DNA from: Paenibacillus phocaeensis
GTDB lineage: Bacteria; Bacillota; Bacilli; Paenibacillales; Paenibacillaceae
DNA: 64,000 nucleotides
Reading direction: 5' to 3'
NCBI RefSeq assembly: GCF_900021165.1
Contig: NZ_FCOQ01000017.1
Span: 10,945-74,944 of the forward strand
Shown piece by piece: positions 8,692 to 17,139 of this stretch (the first letter of the stretch is position 1; every line of letters starts with the position of its first letter). The translations under genes and the position numbers were made by a program. The notes below the pieces were generated by a model. The model saw only the letters and a program-made list of their open reading frames with translations. It ran no database searches and was not told where the DNA came from.

Positions 8692-10911
8692 ATGTCACTT
8701 CCAGTTGAATTAACAAATATATTCCGTGTAAAGCAAAAGTCCTACAAAATGGTGCTTGTGCTTGCGATGATTGACACTTGGCAGGAAACGCACGATAAGT
8801 TGCTTAAGTTTGATGATGTAGCGAGACGTTTTCTAACATACTACCAATATAGAGAGAGCAACGGTCTTGTTGTGGACTTACCTCCAAATAAAGTAGCAAC
8901 ACGATGGGAGATCATGAACGTTCCGCGAATAAAGACTCATATTCTAGATACTCCAATAGAAGCGCTTCGTTCGGTTGTTGTTAAACAAGCGGACGGGGCT
9001 TTTTTGACATTTGCGGATTCAGTATGGGCGCAAGGGGATGCGGTGTTATCGGAGCTTCAGGATTATGCTAACCGTGAATTGGACCTATACCATAACCAGC
9101 TTGGACAGGAGCCGCGCTTCTCGCTTCACGAGAGTTTGGTTCATATCCTACAAACCTATCCTCAAGCTAAGACTGAATCTTTTACGAATCACGCGCTAGG
9201 TACTTTGTTCAGAAAAAAATTGCCGGAGCAGTTTAGAATGCTTCCTTTTATTTCGGAGCATATCAAAATTCAAGGTTCAGTAGGGATGGGGAACTGGGCA
9301 ACCGTACCTTGGCTAGCTCTTATGGATACCCGAATTACGAAATCCACCCAATACGGGGAATATATCGTTTACCTATTTGCTGAGGACATGAGTGCGGTCT
9401 ATCTGACTTTTAACCAAGGGGTTACGAAACCGATCCAAGAGCGAGGAAGAAAAGAAGGGTACAAGTTCCTACAGCAAAAGGTGACGGAAATAAGAGAGAG
9501 CCTTGATTTTCAAGCTTTCTCCAAAGATGAAAATATCCAGCTTACTTCAGCTGGTTTGGGCCGTGATTATCAAATATCGACGGTTGCCTACAAGCGGTAC
9601 GATGCGTCTCAAATTCCGAGCGATGATCAATTAATTGCTGATTTAGAACAATTGATGATGACCTACCAAAAATACGTCGATCGGGAGCTTCAAATAGATC
9701 AGGTCGAAGATCCTGAATATCCTTTGGAAGCGGTGGAAGAGAACATGGATGATGAGGCAGTTCGCGGGCATTTGGATGGTATTCAAACGTACATTAAAAA
9801 TAAGGGTTTTGCCTACCCGACTGGAATGATCGAAAACTTCTACCTCTCCCTCAAAACCAAACCCTTCGTCATCCTAGCAGGCGTATCAGGGACCGGGAAA
9901 ACGAAGCTCATTAAGCTCTTTGCGGAGGCGATGGGAGCGACTTCAGAGAATGGGCAGTTTACGTTGATTCCGGTCCGGCCGGATTGGAGTGATCCGTCGG
10001 ATCTGATTGGTTATAGTGACTTGTCCGGCAAGTTCCGTCCGGGGCGTGTTACCAAGGTATTGTTGGAGGCATCCCATAACCCAAGCAAACCTTATTTTAT
10101 CTGCCTTGATGAGATGAACTTGGCACGAGTAGAGCATTATTTCAGCGATATGCTTAGCATTCTGGAGACTCAAGAATGGTGGGGTGGACGAATTGCTACT
10201 GATCCAATCATTCATGACAGTTCGCTTGTGCAGGATGAGGATCGAGAGATATATGGCAATCTGTCGATTCCGGAGAATGTATACTTGATTGGGACGGTCA
10301 ACATGGACGAGACGACGCATCCTTTTAGTAAAAAGGTGCTCGATCGAGCGAATACGATTGAGTTCAATGATATCTTCTTGGCTCAATTTCCTGACGAGGA
10401 GTCACAGGTAGAGCGACGTTCAGAGGCCACGCCAAATCAGTTCCTAAGAAGTGACTATTTGCAGCTAGTAGATGCCTATCATGCGGAATCCAAAGCCCTG
10501 ATTACGAAGACGACCGATACGTTGGTGCAGATCAATCGCATTTTGGAGGAGATTCATGCGCATGTCGGTTTTCGGATTCGGGATGCGGTGTGCTTTTATA
10601 TGCTCTATAACCAGCGGTTCGGGTTGCTTACCGAGGATGAGGCGTTGGATCACCAGTTACTCCAGAAAATATTGCCTCGCATTCAAGGCAGCAGTGCTTC
10701 AATCCGGAGAGTCCTTCTGAACTTGATGCGGGAGTGTGTGGGTTCCTCTTTTGCTGTTAACGAGTACTTAGAAGATGCAAATTTACTGTTCGAGGGGAAT
10801 AAGCTCAAACCCCTGCTCGATCAGGCCAAGTATTCGCGTAGTGCAAGGAAAATCGCTTCGATGTTACGGAGGCTTGAAGAAGATGGATTCACCTCTTACT
10901 GGTTATCGTAA
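8692..10911 (+). CDS. McrB-like AAA+ GTPase with MrcB N-terminal (DUF3578) domain
   Basis: Motor subunit of a McrBC-type modification-dependent restriction system. Residues 1-340 match the DUF3578/MrcB N-terminal domain (FSLHESLVHILQTYP, GMGNWATVPWLALMD, GVYLTF-like strands). The AAA+ core has Walker A AGVSGTGKT (397-404), Walker B FICLDEMNLARVEHYF (about 469) and the McrB signature VYLIGTVNMDETTHPFSKKVLDRANTIEF. GTP rather than ATP is the usual nucleotide of the family. ATG 8692 follows GGAGGG. The reading frame overlaps the next gene by 29 bp, indicating translational coupling with the nuclease partner. The first half is AT-richer than the second. Confidence 0.92.
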   Translation: MSLPVELTNIFRVKQKSYKMVLVLAMIDTWQETHDKLLKFDDVARRFLTYYQYRESNGLVVDLPPNKVATRWEIMNVPRIKTHILDTPIEALRSVVVKQADGAFLTFADSVWAQGDAVLSELQDYANRELDLYHNQLGQEPRFSLHESLVHILQTYPQAKTESFTNHALGTLFRKKLPEQFRMLPFISEHIKIQGSVGMGNWATVPWLALMDTRITKSTQYGEYIVYLFAEDMSAVYLTFNQGVTKPIQERGRKEGYKFLQQKVTEIRESLDFQAFSKDENIQLTSAGLGRDYQISTVAYKRYDASQIPSDDQLIADLEQLMMTYQKYVDRELQIDQVEDPEYPLEAVEENMDDEAVRGHLDGIQTYIKNKGFAYPTGMIENFYLSLKTKPFVILAGVSGTGKTKLIKLFAEAMGATSENGQFTLIPVRPDWSDPSDLIGYSDLSGKFRPGRVTKVLLEASHNPSKPYFICLDEMNLARVEHYFSDMLSILETQEWWGGRIATDPIIHDSSLVQDEDREIYGNLSIPENVYLIGTVNMDETTHPFSKKVLDRANTIEFNDIFLAQFPDEESQVERRSEATPNQFLRSDYLQLVDAYHAESKALITKTTDTLVQINRILEEIHAHVGFRIRDAVCFYMLYNQRFGLLTEDEALDHQLLQKILPRIQGSSASIRRVLLNLMRECVGSSFAVNEYLEDANLLFEGNKLKPLLDQAKYSRSARKIASMLRRLEEDGFTSYWLS

Positions 10912-13270
10912 TGCGCCGATGGAGTTATTGCGCATAGAGACCAATCTGTTTGATCTCTTTATCAAGGGGAAGCCATTTCATCCGACTGTCGAGACGATGC
11001 AGCTTCATCGGCAGGAGGGGGAGGTGTGGGTGGACGCCCATTTTCAAGTAGAGGTTCCCTCGCCGAAGGTGGAGATGAACTCGATTCAAGTCTTTTCGCA
11101 TGAGTCCTCGGGTCTCCGAACTTGGAATCCTGGCGATCCGGCGGAGCCCTTGTTTTATGAAACCCAAGCTTATGAGTTCGTAGTGGAGAAGAAACAGGAG
11201 GATCTACCGATCATCTTCTTCCATGAAAATCTTCACTTACGGCAAGCGGTTAACCCTGTAGGCCGTCATGGCCGTGTTATGTCGGGGATCCTTAACTTTC
11301 AGAATGAGGTTGGCCTCTCGGAGCTGGAGCTTCGCCTGCATGGCGAGGTCATCTTTAAGCTGCAGCTCGAAGTGTTCCCCTCCAAAATGGACTACAAACG
11401 CGATTACGAAGTGATTTTGCGAGAGGTGAATGAGCAGATCTATAATCTGTCTTTTGACTTTCTGCGCAAGACGTTTCATCTGACCGGGTTAAGGGAGACC
11501 CGGCATCAGAGTGTGACGGAGTTTTTTGCGATATTACAGCAGGTTTTTGGGCAACTGACCCAAGGGATCGATCGGATCAAACATGCCCCCCACTACAACA
11601 TGCGCCGGGAATCTCATCTGGTGGAGGCGTCGAAGGCGAAGCGGGTGGGGAAGGAGAATCTCGCTTTTTTGCGCAAAAGGCCGGAGCTGTTTGTTCCGGG
11701 GCAGGGGCTGCCTACGCATGTGCTGGAAACCCGGCGGTATACGGACTTCGATACGGCGGAAAATCGGTTCATCCGCTGGGTGTTGCTGCGCATTACCTCG
11801 AAGCTGAAGGAGCTACGGTCCTACGCAGCAAAAAAAGGAACCGCGGATCCCGTCTTGCTGAAGAACATCGACGTGATGAGTTCGCAGTTGCAGCGGCTGT
11901 TACAGCAGGATTTTTTACAAGTCGGGGAGATGAAGCAGGTTTCGATCACGCTGGTCTTGCAGATGGCTCCGGGGTATCGGGAGGTCTATCGGATTTATCT
12001 CTTGCTGATGAAGGGGCTCTCGATTCAAGGGGATCTGTTCCGGTTATCGATGAAGGATCTGGCGCAGTTGTATGAGTACTGGTGTTTCCTGAAAATCCAC
12101 GATTTGATGCGGCGGAAATATGAGCTGGTGAGCCAGGATTTGATTAAGGTGGATCGGAAGGGTCTGTTTGTGACGCTGGATCGCGGGCAGAAGGCGAAGA
12201 TGGTCTATCGGAATCCGCGGAATGGGGAGGTGTTTACGCTCTACTACAATTCCCTGCCTCAGGGAGACGGCCACTCTACGTTGGCGCAGAGACCGGATAA
12301 CGTGCTGACCCTGAAAAAGAATGACGCGGCGATTGAGTATAAGTATATTTTTGATGCGAAATACCGCTTGAACCCCGCTTATGAGGGGACGCCTTACTGG
12401 AAGAAGTACAAGCAGCCGGGGCCTGAGGAGGACGATATCAACACGATGCACCGCTACCGGGATGCGATTGTGTACCAGGATGGGCGGAACGGCGAGTATG
12501 AGCGGAGTATGTTTGGGGCGTATGTGCTGTTTCCGTATCCGGATGAGGTGAAGTTTAGGGAGCATCCTTTTTACAAAAGCATTCAGCTCGTCAACATCGG
12601 GGCGATCCCGTTTCTACCAAATACGACGGATTTGATGGACCATCTGCTGGAGGAGATCATCCAAGACAGCCCGGAGAAAGCCTACGAACGTTCCACTCGC
12701 CCTCGCGGGACGAAGGAATATTACTACAATAAGTTTGCGGGCAAAAATGTCCTGGTGGGTTCGCTCAGGGAGCCTTCCCAACTAGATATGGCGTTGAAGT
12801 ATCAGTTCTACCATATGCCGCTGAAGAATATCGTCGACCACAAGTTGCTGACTCAAATCGAATACATCGCGATGTGCCAGTCTCGCAAGAAGTTCCAAGG
12901 TCCCGGCAACATAGGTATTCACTGGTTCGGCCGCGTCCGGGATTGGAAAGTGGTTCGAAGACGGGAGATTACAGAACGGCCGGCCAGGCCCGGGACGGAA
13001 GAGGAGCTTTATGTGAAGTTTACGATTGAACGTTGGGAGCGGCGGGACCAACCGATTGCTCTTGGAGGGCAAAGGATTTACACCTGCCTCTACACGAGCA
13101 AGTACATGTTTGATCGGGCTAGTGAAATTGCCGAGTTGAAGTTGGAGAATGAAGAAGACTTGCGGGAATGGCGCGAAGCTCGCAGACTGGGTAAGGTGAA
13201 AGTGCAACTGGATCACACCGATGTGGACTTGGCCGAGAAAGTGGTGGGGATTCTGGTGGAGGAGTCGTAG
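10883..13270 (+). CDS. DUF2357/PD-(D/E)XK nuclease, McrC-type partner
   Basis: About 795 residues. The N-terminal half is the DUF2357 region; the central part (VLETRRYTDFDTAENRFIRWVLL, MKDLAQLYEYWCFLKI) is typical of the DUF524/PD-(D/E)XK family. The catalytic segment is AIEYKYIFDAKYRL (about residue 482), giving D-x-K with an upstream acid. This protein class replaces McrC downstream of DUF3578-type McrB proteins and would cut modified DNA. ATG 10883 is chosen because GGAGG lies 11 bases upstream; the open frame begins earlier inside mcrB. It overlaps the mcrB-like gene by 29 bp. Confidence 0.85.
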   Translation: MDSPLTGYRNAPMELLRIETNLFDLFIKGKPFHPTVETMQLHRQEGEVWVDAHFQVEVPSPKVEMNSIQVFSHESSGLRTWNPGDPAEPLFYETQAYEFVVEKKQEDLPIIFFHENLHLRQAVNPVGRHGRVMSGILNFQNEVGLSELELRLHGEVIFKLQLEVFPSKMDYKRDYEVILREVNEQIYNLSFDFLRKTFHLTGLRETRHQSVTEFFAILQQVFGQLTQGIDRIKHAPHYNMRRESHLVEASKAKRVGKENLAFLRKRPELFVPGQGLPTHVLETRRYTDFDTAENRFIRWVLLRITSKLKELRSYAAKKGTADPVLLKNIDVMSSQLQRLLQQDFLQVGEMKQVSITLVLQMAPGYREVYRIYLLLMKGLSIQGDLFRLSMKDLAQLYEYWCFLKIHDLMRRKYELVSQDLIKVDRKGLFVTLDRGQKAKMVYRNPRNGEVFTLYYNSLPQGDGHSTLAQRPDNVLTLKKNDAAIEYKYIFDAKYRLNPAYEGTPYWKKYKQPGPEEDDINTMHRYRDAIVYQDGRNGEYERSMFGAYVLFPYPDEVKFREHPFYKSIQLVNIGAIPFLPNTTDLMDHLLEEIIQDSPEKAYERSTRPRGTKEYYYNKFAGKNVLVGSLREPSQLDMALKYQFYHMPLKNIVDHKLLTQIEYIAMCQSRKKFQGPGNIGIHWFGRVRDWKVVRRREITERPARPGTEEELYVKFTIERWERRDQPIALGGQRIYTCLYTSKYMFDRASEIAELKLENEEDLREWREARRLGKVKVQLDHTDVDLAEKVVGILVEES

Positions 13271-13290
13271 GGGCATGGCTCACCATTATG

Positions 13291-13320
13291 AACACCATCC
13301 GCAAGAGGATGGTGTTTTGC
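13291..13320 (+). terminator. Terminator of the McrBC-type pair
   Basis: AACACCATCC/GGATGGTGTT perfect 10-bp stem followed by a T-rich tail, 20 bp after the stop. Confidence 0.8.
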
Positions 13321-13323
13321 ATT

Positions 13324-13731
13324 TTATGAATTGGGAACCGTGATGCAGTGAGCCTCAATAATCGAAACCATCTCTTGAAAATGAAAGCGATGATTAACCA
13401 TATCTACAGTAAAATCCTCGGCTTTCTTTGTGTCCATCTTGAAGAGCAGGTCATTATAGCGCAGGAATACAACCAGTGCTGTAAAAGCAGTTCGTTTGTT
13501 TGCGTTGTGAAAAGGATGGTTTTGGCCGAGGGATTCGAACATAGCTGCGGCTTTTTCGAAAATAGTAGGATAAGCATCTTCACCAAAAGCGGAAGATTGA
13601 GGTCGAAGGACAGCCGATTCGAGCAATCCAGGTTCCTTAACTCCAATGTGTTCCCCCGGGCTATATCGTTGAATCATGGCAACATTGATTGCTATTACTT
13701 CTTGGACGGATAAATAACGGATGGATGTCAT
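13324..13731 (-). CDS. doc: Doc-type (death-on-curing, Fic-fold) toxin, copy 1
   Basis: 135-residue toxin of a type II toxin-antitoxin pair. The Fic core motif is HPFHNANKRTAF, matching HxFx(D/N)xNKR. The N-terminus IRYLSVQEVIAIN is the usual Doc start. Phage P1 Doc phosphorylates elongation factor Tu and blocks translation; the same activity is inferred. The gene overlaps the antitoxin stop by four bases and follows it on the minus strand, so they are co-translated. It differs from copy 2 (23229-23636) at only a handful of residues. The motif is intact, so the toxin is probably functional. Confidence 0.93.
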   Translation of the reverse strand: MTSIRYLSVQEVIAINVAMIQRYSPGEHIGVKEPGLLESAVLRPQSSAFGEDAYPTIFEKAAAMFESLGQNHPFHNANKRTAFTALVVFLRYNDLLFKMDTKKAEDFTVDMVNHRFHFQEMVSIIEAHCITVPNS

Positions 13732-13991
13732 CTGTCTTTAAGTCCCCGAAGCGTTTGATCGTATTCTTCAATGACATCCGTCAATGTATTCATGAAGTCC
13801 GCACTTATTCCTTCAGGCAAGGAGACTTTTGTTGACTTCTTAATAATAATTTCTCCTGTGGCTGGACTAACCTCAATGGTGACGGTGTCACCTTGATCCA
13901 GTCCAATTTGCTTCAAGGCATCCGTCATGGTTATACCGAGGCTGTTGCCCAATTTGGTCACTTTCCGTTCCATCTCAATCATCCTGTTCAT
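13728..13991 (-). CDS. AbrB/MazE-type antitoxin, copy 1
   Basis: 87-residue antitoxin. The N-terminal swapped-hairpin DNA-binding domain reads ERKVTKLGNSLGITM, followed by GLDQGDTVTIEVSP. The C-terminal helix (SADFMNTLTDVIEEYDQTLRGLKDR) would neutralise Doc. ATG at 13989-13991 follows AAGGAGG with 7-base spacing. An AbrB-type rather than Phd-type partner is common for Firmicutes Doc. Autoregulation through the inverted repeats in the TATAACAATTATACAG region upstream is likely. Confidence 0.9.
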   Translation of the reverse strand: MNRMIEMERKVTKLGNSLGITMTDALKQIGLDQGDTVTIEVSPATGEIIIKKSTKVSLPEGISADFMNTLTDVIEEYDQTLRGLKDR

Positions 13992-14055
13992 TAGGTTTCC
14001 TCCTTATCATCATATTCAATTGTTATAACAATTATACAGTTATAAAATCGAGATG

Positions 14056-14175
14056 ACAATCAGGCTGACCTGGAATTGAGCCGATTACGGGGCGTCCCAG
14101 TATCGCATACGATGCTTAGGTTAGGTGACATCAAAACCGTGACTACACCTGTAGAAGCTTGTGTTGTCTTCATTC
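14056..14175 (+). pseudogene. Relic of an ssrA 3' half
   Basis: AATCAGGCTGACC (13 of 13 identical to ssrA 4250-4262) and, after a diverged stretch, AGGTGACATCAAA..GTGACTACACC.GTAGAAGC match ssrA 4292-4337 closely. Identity fades before the T-arm, so no functional 3' end remains. A strong terminator follows at 14226-14265, as in the real ssrA locus. Confidence 0.7.
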
Positions 14176-14225
14176 ATGCGGATGATAGAAGACCCTATGC
14201 GAAACGGTCAGCTCAACCCGAGGCG

Positions 14226-14265
14226 GAAAGCTTGTCAACTCAGGTTGATAAGCTTTCTTTTTATT
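14226..14265 (+). terminator. Terminator after the ssrA relic
   Basis: GAAAGCTTGTCAAC (14226-14239) pairs with GTTGATAAGCTTTC (14244-14257), 14 bp with one G-U, then a T-rich tail. No intact gene upstream on this strand explains it except the ssrA relic. Confidence 0.85.
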
Positions 14266-14275
14266 TCTATACTAT

Positions 14276-14290
14276 TGATAATCGTTATCA
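14276..14290. promoter_or_regulatory. Fur box upstream of the AraC-type sensor
   Basis: TGATAATCGTTATCA differs by one base from the 7-1-7 Fur consensus TGATAATnATTATCA. It lies about 55 bp before the regulator start. Confidence 0.75.
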
Positions 14291-14342
14291 CTCGTGGAGA
14301 TCGATAGGTTTTCGAGATTGGTCGAAGGGGCTGCGTATTAAT

Positions 14343-15977
14343 ATGAATCAGAATAGATCAGCCGGGATTCCATTTCGCGATCTGCATTTTTCGATGACCG
14401 GCATCCACTATCGAAAACTAACAACCGGGTTAACGGATGAGCTGACGGGTACGCATAGGCTGCTGCTGATTGCAGGAGGACAAGGAAAGCTGGAGGGGAG
14501 CGGCCTCCATGTCGAGCTGAATCGGGGGAACAGTCTGTTGTTGCCTCCGGAAACCACGGCGAGGATCCATCAAGAGGGGAAGCAAACGCTTCTCTATTAT
14601 TTGCTGTCCTTCACGGTGTATCGTATGGAAGATGCACGAGGGAATGGAGAGGTTCGTCTGATACCAAGCAGCCAAGAAGAAGTGCTTCCATATGGAGATA
14701 TGGCGGCAACGGCGTTCAGTCGGCTAGAGGAAATGATGATGGAATTGTACCGGCATGCTGACGAACATGAGGGTCAACTTCAGATGGCCGATCACTTCCG
14801 ATTTCAGAATTTGATGTATTTTATTCTCGAACGGAAGGTTGACCCAGCGGGGAAGGAAAGTCCGGAAGCGGCTGTGGGCCGGACGATTCAGTACATCCAG
14901 CAGCATTATCAAGAAGCGATAAACGTGGAGCAACTGGCGCAAATGGCGGGCATAAGCCGGCGCTGGTACAGTTCCTTATTCAAGGAACAAACAGGGCAAA
15001 GCCCAAACCATTATTTGACCGATCTTCGAATCCGCCGTGCGAAGGAAATGCTTCATATGACCGGCAACCGTTTCTATGACATCGCGCGGCAAGTCGGCTT
15101 TCAGGACGAACACTATTTCAGCAGGCGTTTCAAGCAGACCGTCGGACTTTCTCCCCGGCAGTATGTTACGAACCGGCGATATCTGGGGATGTCCGTCACG
15201 TATCCGGAGCTTCTGTATTCGCTTGGCATTACGCCAGTCGCCGCCCTCGTATTCCAGAATGATTTCCCCTCCTATCTTAAAAGTGAGTTTTCAGGTGTCT
15301 ATCGCTTGTACGGTTCGAAGAAGCCCGATTATGAATCCATTCGGTCAGCAAGGCCCGACTTCATACTGGCACCGGCCTGGCAGGACCAGCATCACTACGA
15401 GGAGTTGTCCCGAATAGCTCCGACCGTATTGCTGCCTGAACAAGAGGATTGGCGAGATGAATTGCGGGATATGGCGGAAATTTTGGGAAAGAGAAAAGAA
15501 GCCGAACGAGTTATACAGGATTATGAGTCCAGAATCGCTGTAGCGAAAGAGCGTTTGCAGTCGATGATCGGAGACGAATCGGTCATGTATGTGCGGATAT
15601 CGGGAGATGAAGCCTATATCCATGGCATGCATTCGCATAGAGGAAAAACCATTCACCGGGAACTGGGATTAAAGCCTGCCGCGTTATTGTATAACGAGAA
15701 TCCGGGTATCGCTTTGTCCAGCGAGACCTTAAGGCGATTAAGTATCGATCATATCATTCTGCATATCGACGAACAGATACAAGCTAGGGAATTCTATGAG
15801 GAATTGTCGCAAAGCGAGCAGTGGAACGGTTTGACGGCGGTCATGAATAAGCAGGTATATCCTGTAAGAGGCAGGGATTGGTATAACTTTTCTTTTTCTC
15901 CAATCGCTACATGTTATGCCGCGGAAGAAATGGTTCGGATTCTTGAAAAAAGGCAACGCAATCCTCGACATTCCTAA
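14343..15977 (+). CDS. AraC-family regulator fused to a siderophore-binding domain (Btr-like)
   Basis: About 544 residues. An N-terminal cupin-like sensor (about 1-150) is followed by two helix-turn-helix motifs (VEQLAQMAGISRRWYSSLFKE and FYDIARQVGFQDEHYFSRRFKQ, ending GLSPRQY). From about 290 a TroA/FeuA-type binding domain continues to the end (TYPELLYSLGITPVAAL, DFILAPAWQ). Bacillus Btr has this layout and activates siderophore uptake when it binds the iron-siderophore; that role is inferred. The start at ATG 14343 is preferred: the longer open frame from 14076 runs through the ssrA relic and a terminator. Its binding domain is paralogous to the lipoprotein encoded next. A Fur box lies upstream. 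Confidence 0.88.
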   Translation: MNQNRSAGIPFRDLHFSMTGIHYRKLTTGLTDELTGTHRLLLIAGGQGKLEGSGLHVELNRGNSLLLPPETTARIHQEGKQTLLYYLLSFTVYRMEDARGNGEVRLIPSSQEEVLPYGDMAATAFSRLEEMMMELYRHADEHEGQLQMADHFRFQNLMYFILERKVDPAGKESPEAAVGRTIQYIQQHYQEAINVEQLAQMAGISRRWYSSLFKEQTGQSPNHYLTDLRIRRAKEMLHMTGNRFYDIARQVGFQDEHYFSRRFKQTVGLSPRQYVTNRRYLGMSVTYPELLYSLGITPVAALVFQNDFPSYLKSEFSGVYRLYGSKKPDYESIRSARPDFILAPAWQDQHHYEELSRIAPTVLLPEQEDWRDELRDMAEILGKRKEAERVIQDYESRIAVAKERLQSMIGDESVMYVRISGDEAYIHGMHSHRGKTIHRELGLKPAALLYNENPGIALSSETLRRLSIDHIILHIDEQIQAREFYEELSQSEQWNGLTAVMNKQVYPVRGRDWYNFSFSPIATCYAAEEMVRILEKRQRNPRHS

Positions 15978-16051
15978 AACGGAAGTTGCACTTCCCAATT
16001 CTCCAAGCGGTCGTTCTCATTCCTCCATAGGCCGAGTCCAGTGGTTTCTTT

Positions 16052-16078
16052 ATAATGAGAATGAGAATTATTATTAAT
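16052..16078. promoter_or_regulatory. Fur box upstream of the siderophore-binding lipoprotein
   Basis: The AATGAGAATGAGAATTATTA element is a classic overlapping Fur-box arrangement. It lies about 25-50 bp before the start codon. Confidence 0.75.
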
Positions 16079-16101
16079 TAGACCATAGACTTGGAGGAAA
16101 G

Positions 16102-17118
16102 ATGCGAATGAAACGGACAAGAAGCAGGATGGCCTTATTCGTATCCTTAGGGGTACTTTTGTTGTGCGCAGCTTGCGGTGCGGGGGGCAATGAGCCGGCT
16201 CCTGCGGCCGAAGAAGCATCGAATACAGCATCAAATGCGACCCAGACAGTAACGCCATCGGCAGCAGATAAGCAGCGTGTCGTCAAAAGCATGAAAGGGG
16301 ATATTACGGTGCCCGCCGATCCTGCAAGAGTGATTGGCACTACGGTGACCTATCCGGAGTTCTTATTTGCGCTTGGCATAACGCCGGTTGCAGCTGAAAA
16401 TTATCATGAGGAATTCCCTTCGTATTTCAACGGGGCCTTCAAAGAGGTTATAGATCTGGGAGCTGTGGATAGCCCTAATTTCGAAGCCGTACTTGCTGCC
16501 GAACCGGATCTCATCCTTGCGCCGGCTTGGAGGGATGAGAAGAGCTACGACCAGCTTGCGAAAATCGCCCCAACGGTGCTGCTGCCGAACCGGGACGATT
16601 GGCGCGATGAGCTTCGGGATATCGGGGAAGCGCTCGGAAGAACGGAGAAGGCCGAACAAGCCATTCAGGAATATGAACGTACAACAGGAGAGGCGAAAGA
16701 AAAGCTCCAGACGTTAATAGGGGACGAAACCGTTGCTTATATGAGAATAACTCCAAAGGGAGTCTTTATTTATGGGGCAGTTTCAAGCAGAGGGCGTATT
16801 ATTCACGAGGAGCTTGGCCTGAAACCGGTTGAAGCTTTTCCGAAAGAAGAGAGCACCGTGCAGATTTCTTTGGAAATACTGCCGGAATACAATCCGGATC
16901 ATATCATTCTCCAGGTGGACAGCGGCTCGGAAGCGGAACAAGCGAGAATGGAATATGAAAATATGGCAATCAGTTCAATATGGAAAAATTTGAATGCAGT
17001 CAAAAATGGCCATGTTTATCTTGTAGGAGACAATGAGTGGTTTAACTTTGGTTTTTCGCCTGTAGCCAACACCTATGCCATTGACGAGATCGTGAAAGTC
17101 ATTGAACAGAACAACTAA
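16102..17118 (+). CDS. Iron-siderophore ABC transporter substrate-binding lipoprotein (FeuA-like)
   Basis: 338 residues. Basic N-terminus, hydrophobic stretch and lipobox LCAAC (Cys about 25) indicate a membrane-anchored lipoprotein. The mature part is a class III binding protein: GTTVTYPEFLFALGITPVAA, DLILAPAWRDEKSYDQLAKI, a long connecting helix, and SRGRIIHEELGLKP. It would capture an iron-siderophore for an ABC importer. No permease or ATPase gene is nearby, so it must share components encoded elsewhere. The sequence closely parallels the C-terminal domain of the preceding AraC-type protein, including LAPAW and DDWRDELRD. GGAGG is 4 bases before ATG 16102 and 10 before ATG 16108; either could be used. 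Confidence 0.9.
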   Translation: MRMKRTRSRMALFVSLGVLLLCAACGAGGNEPAPAAEEASNTASNATQTVTPSAADKQRVVKSMKGDITVPADPARVIGTTVTYPEFLFALGITPVAAENYHEEFPSYFNGAFKEVIDLGAVDSPNFEAVLAAEPDLILAPAWRDEKSYDQLAKIAPTVLLPNRDDWRDELRDIGEALGRTEKAEQAIQEYERTTGEAKEKLQTLIGDETVAYMRITPKGVFIYGAVSSRGRIIHEELGLKPVEAFPKEESTVQISLEILPEYNPDHIILQVDSGSEAEQARMEYENMAISSIWKNLNAVKNGHVYLVGDNEWFNFGFSPVANTYAIDEIVKVIEQNN

Positions 17119-17139
17119 CCGGAACGGGGGCGAACCACG

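Larger units (their letters stand above)
13275..14114. repeat. Segmental duplication copy 1 (toxin-antitoxin plus ssrA relic)
   Basis: Nearly identical to 23181-24019. The repeat begins at ATGGCTCACCATTATGAAC, spans a terminator, the doc-like and AbrB-like genes and their promoter, and ends inside an ssrA-derived relic. Confidence 0.9.

Noticed and set aside
13348..13713. Frame antisense to the toxin gene
   Set aside because: Mirror frame of the doc-like gene, with a similar one opposite copy 2; no ribosome site.
14076..14342. N-terminal extension of the AraC-type protein
   Set aside because: The frame passes through the ssrA relic, a strong terminator and the Fur box; it cannot be translated as one protein.
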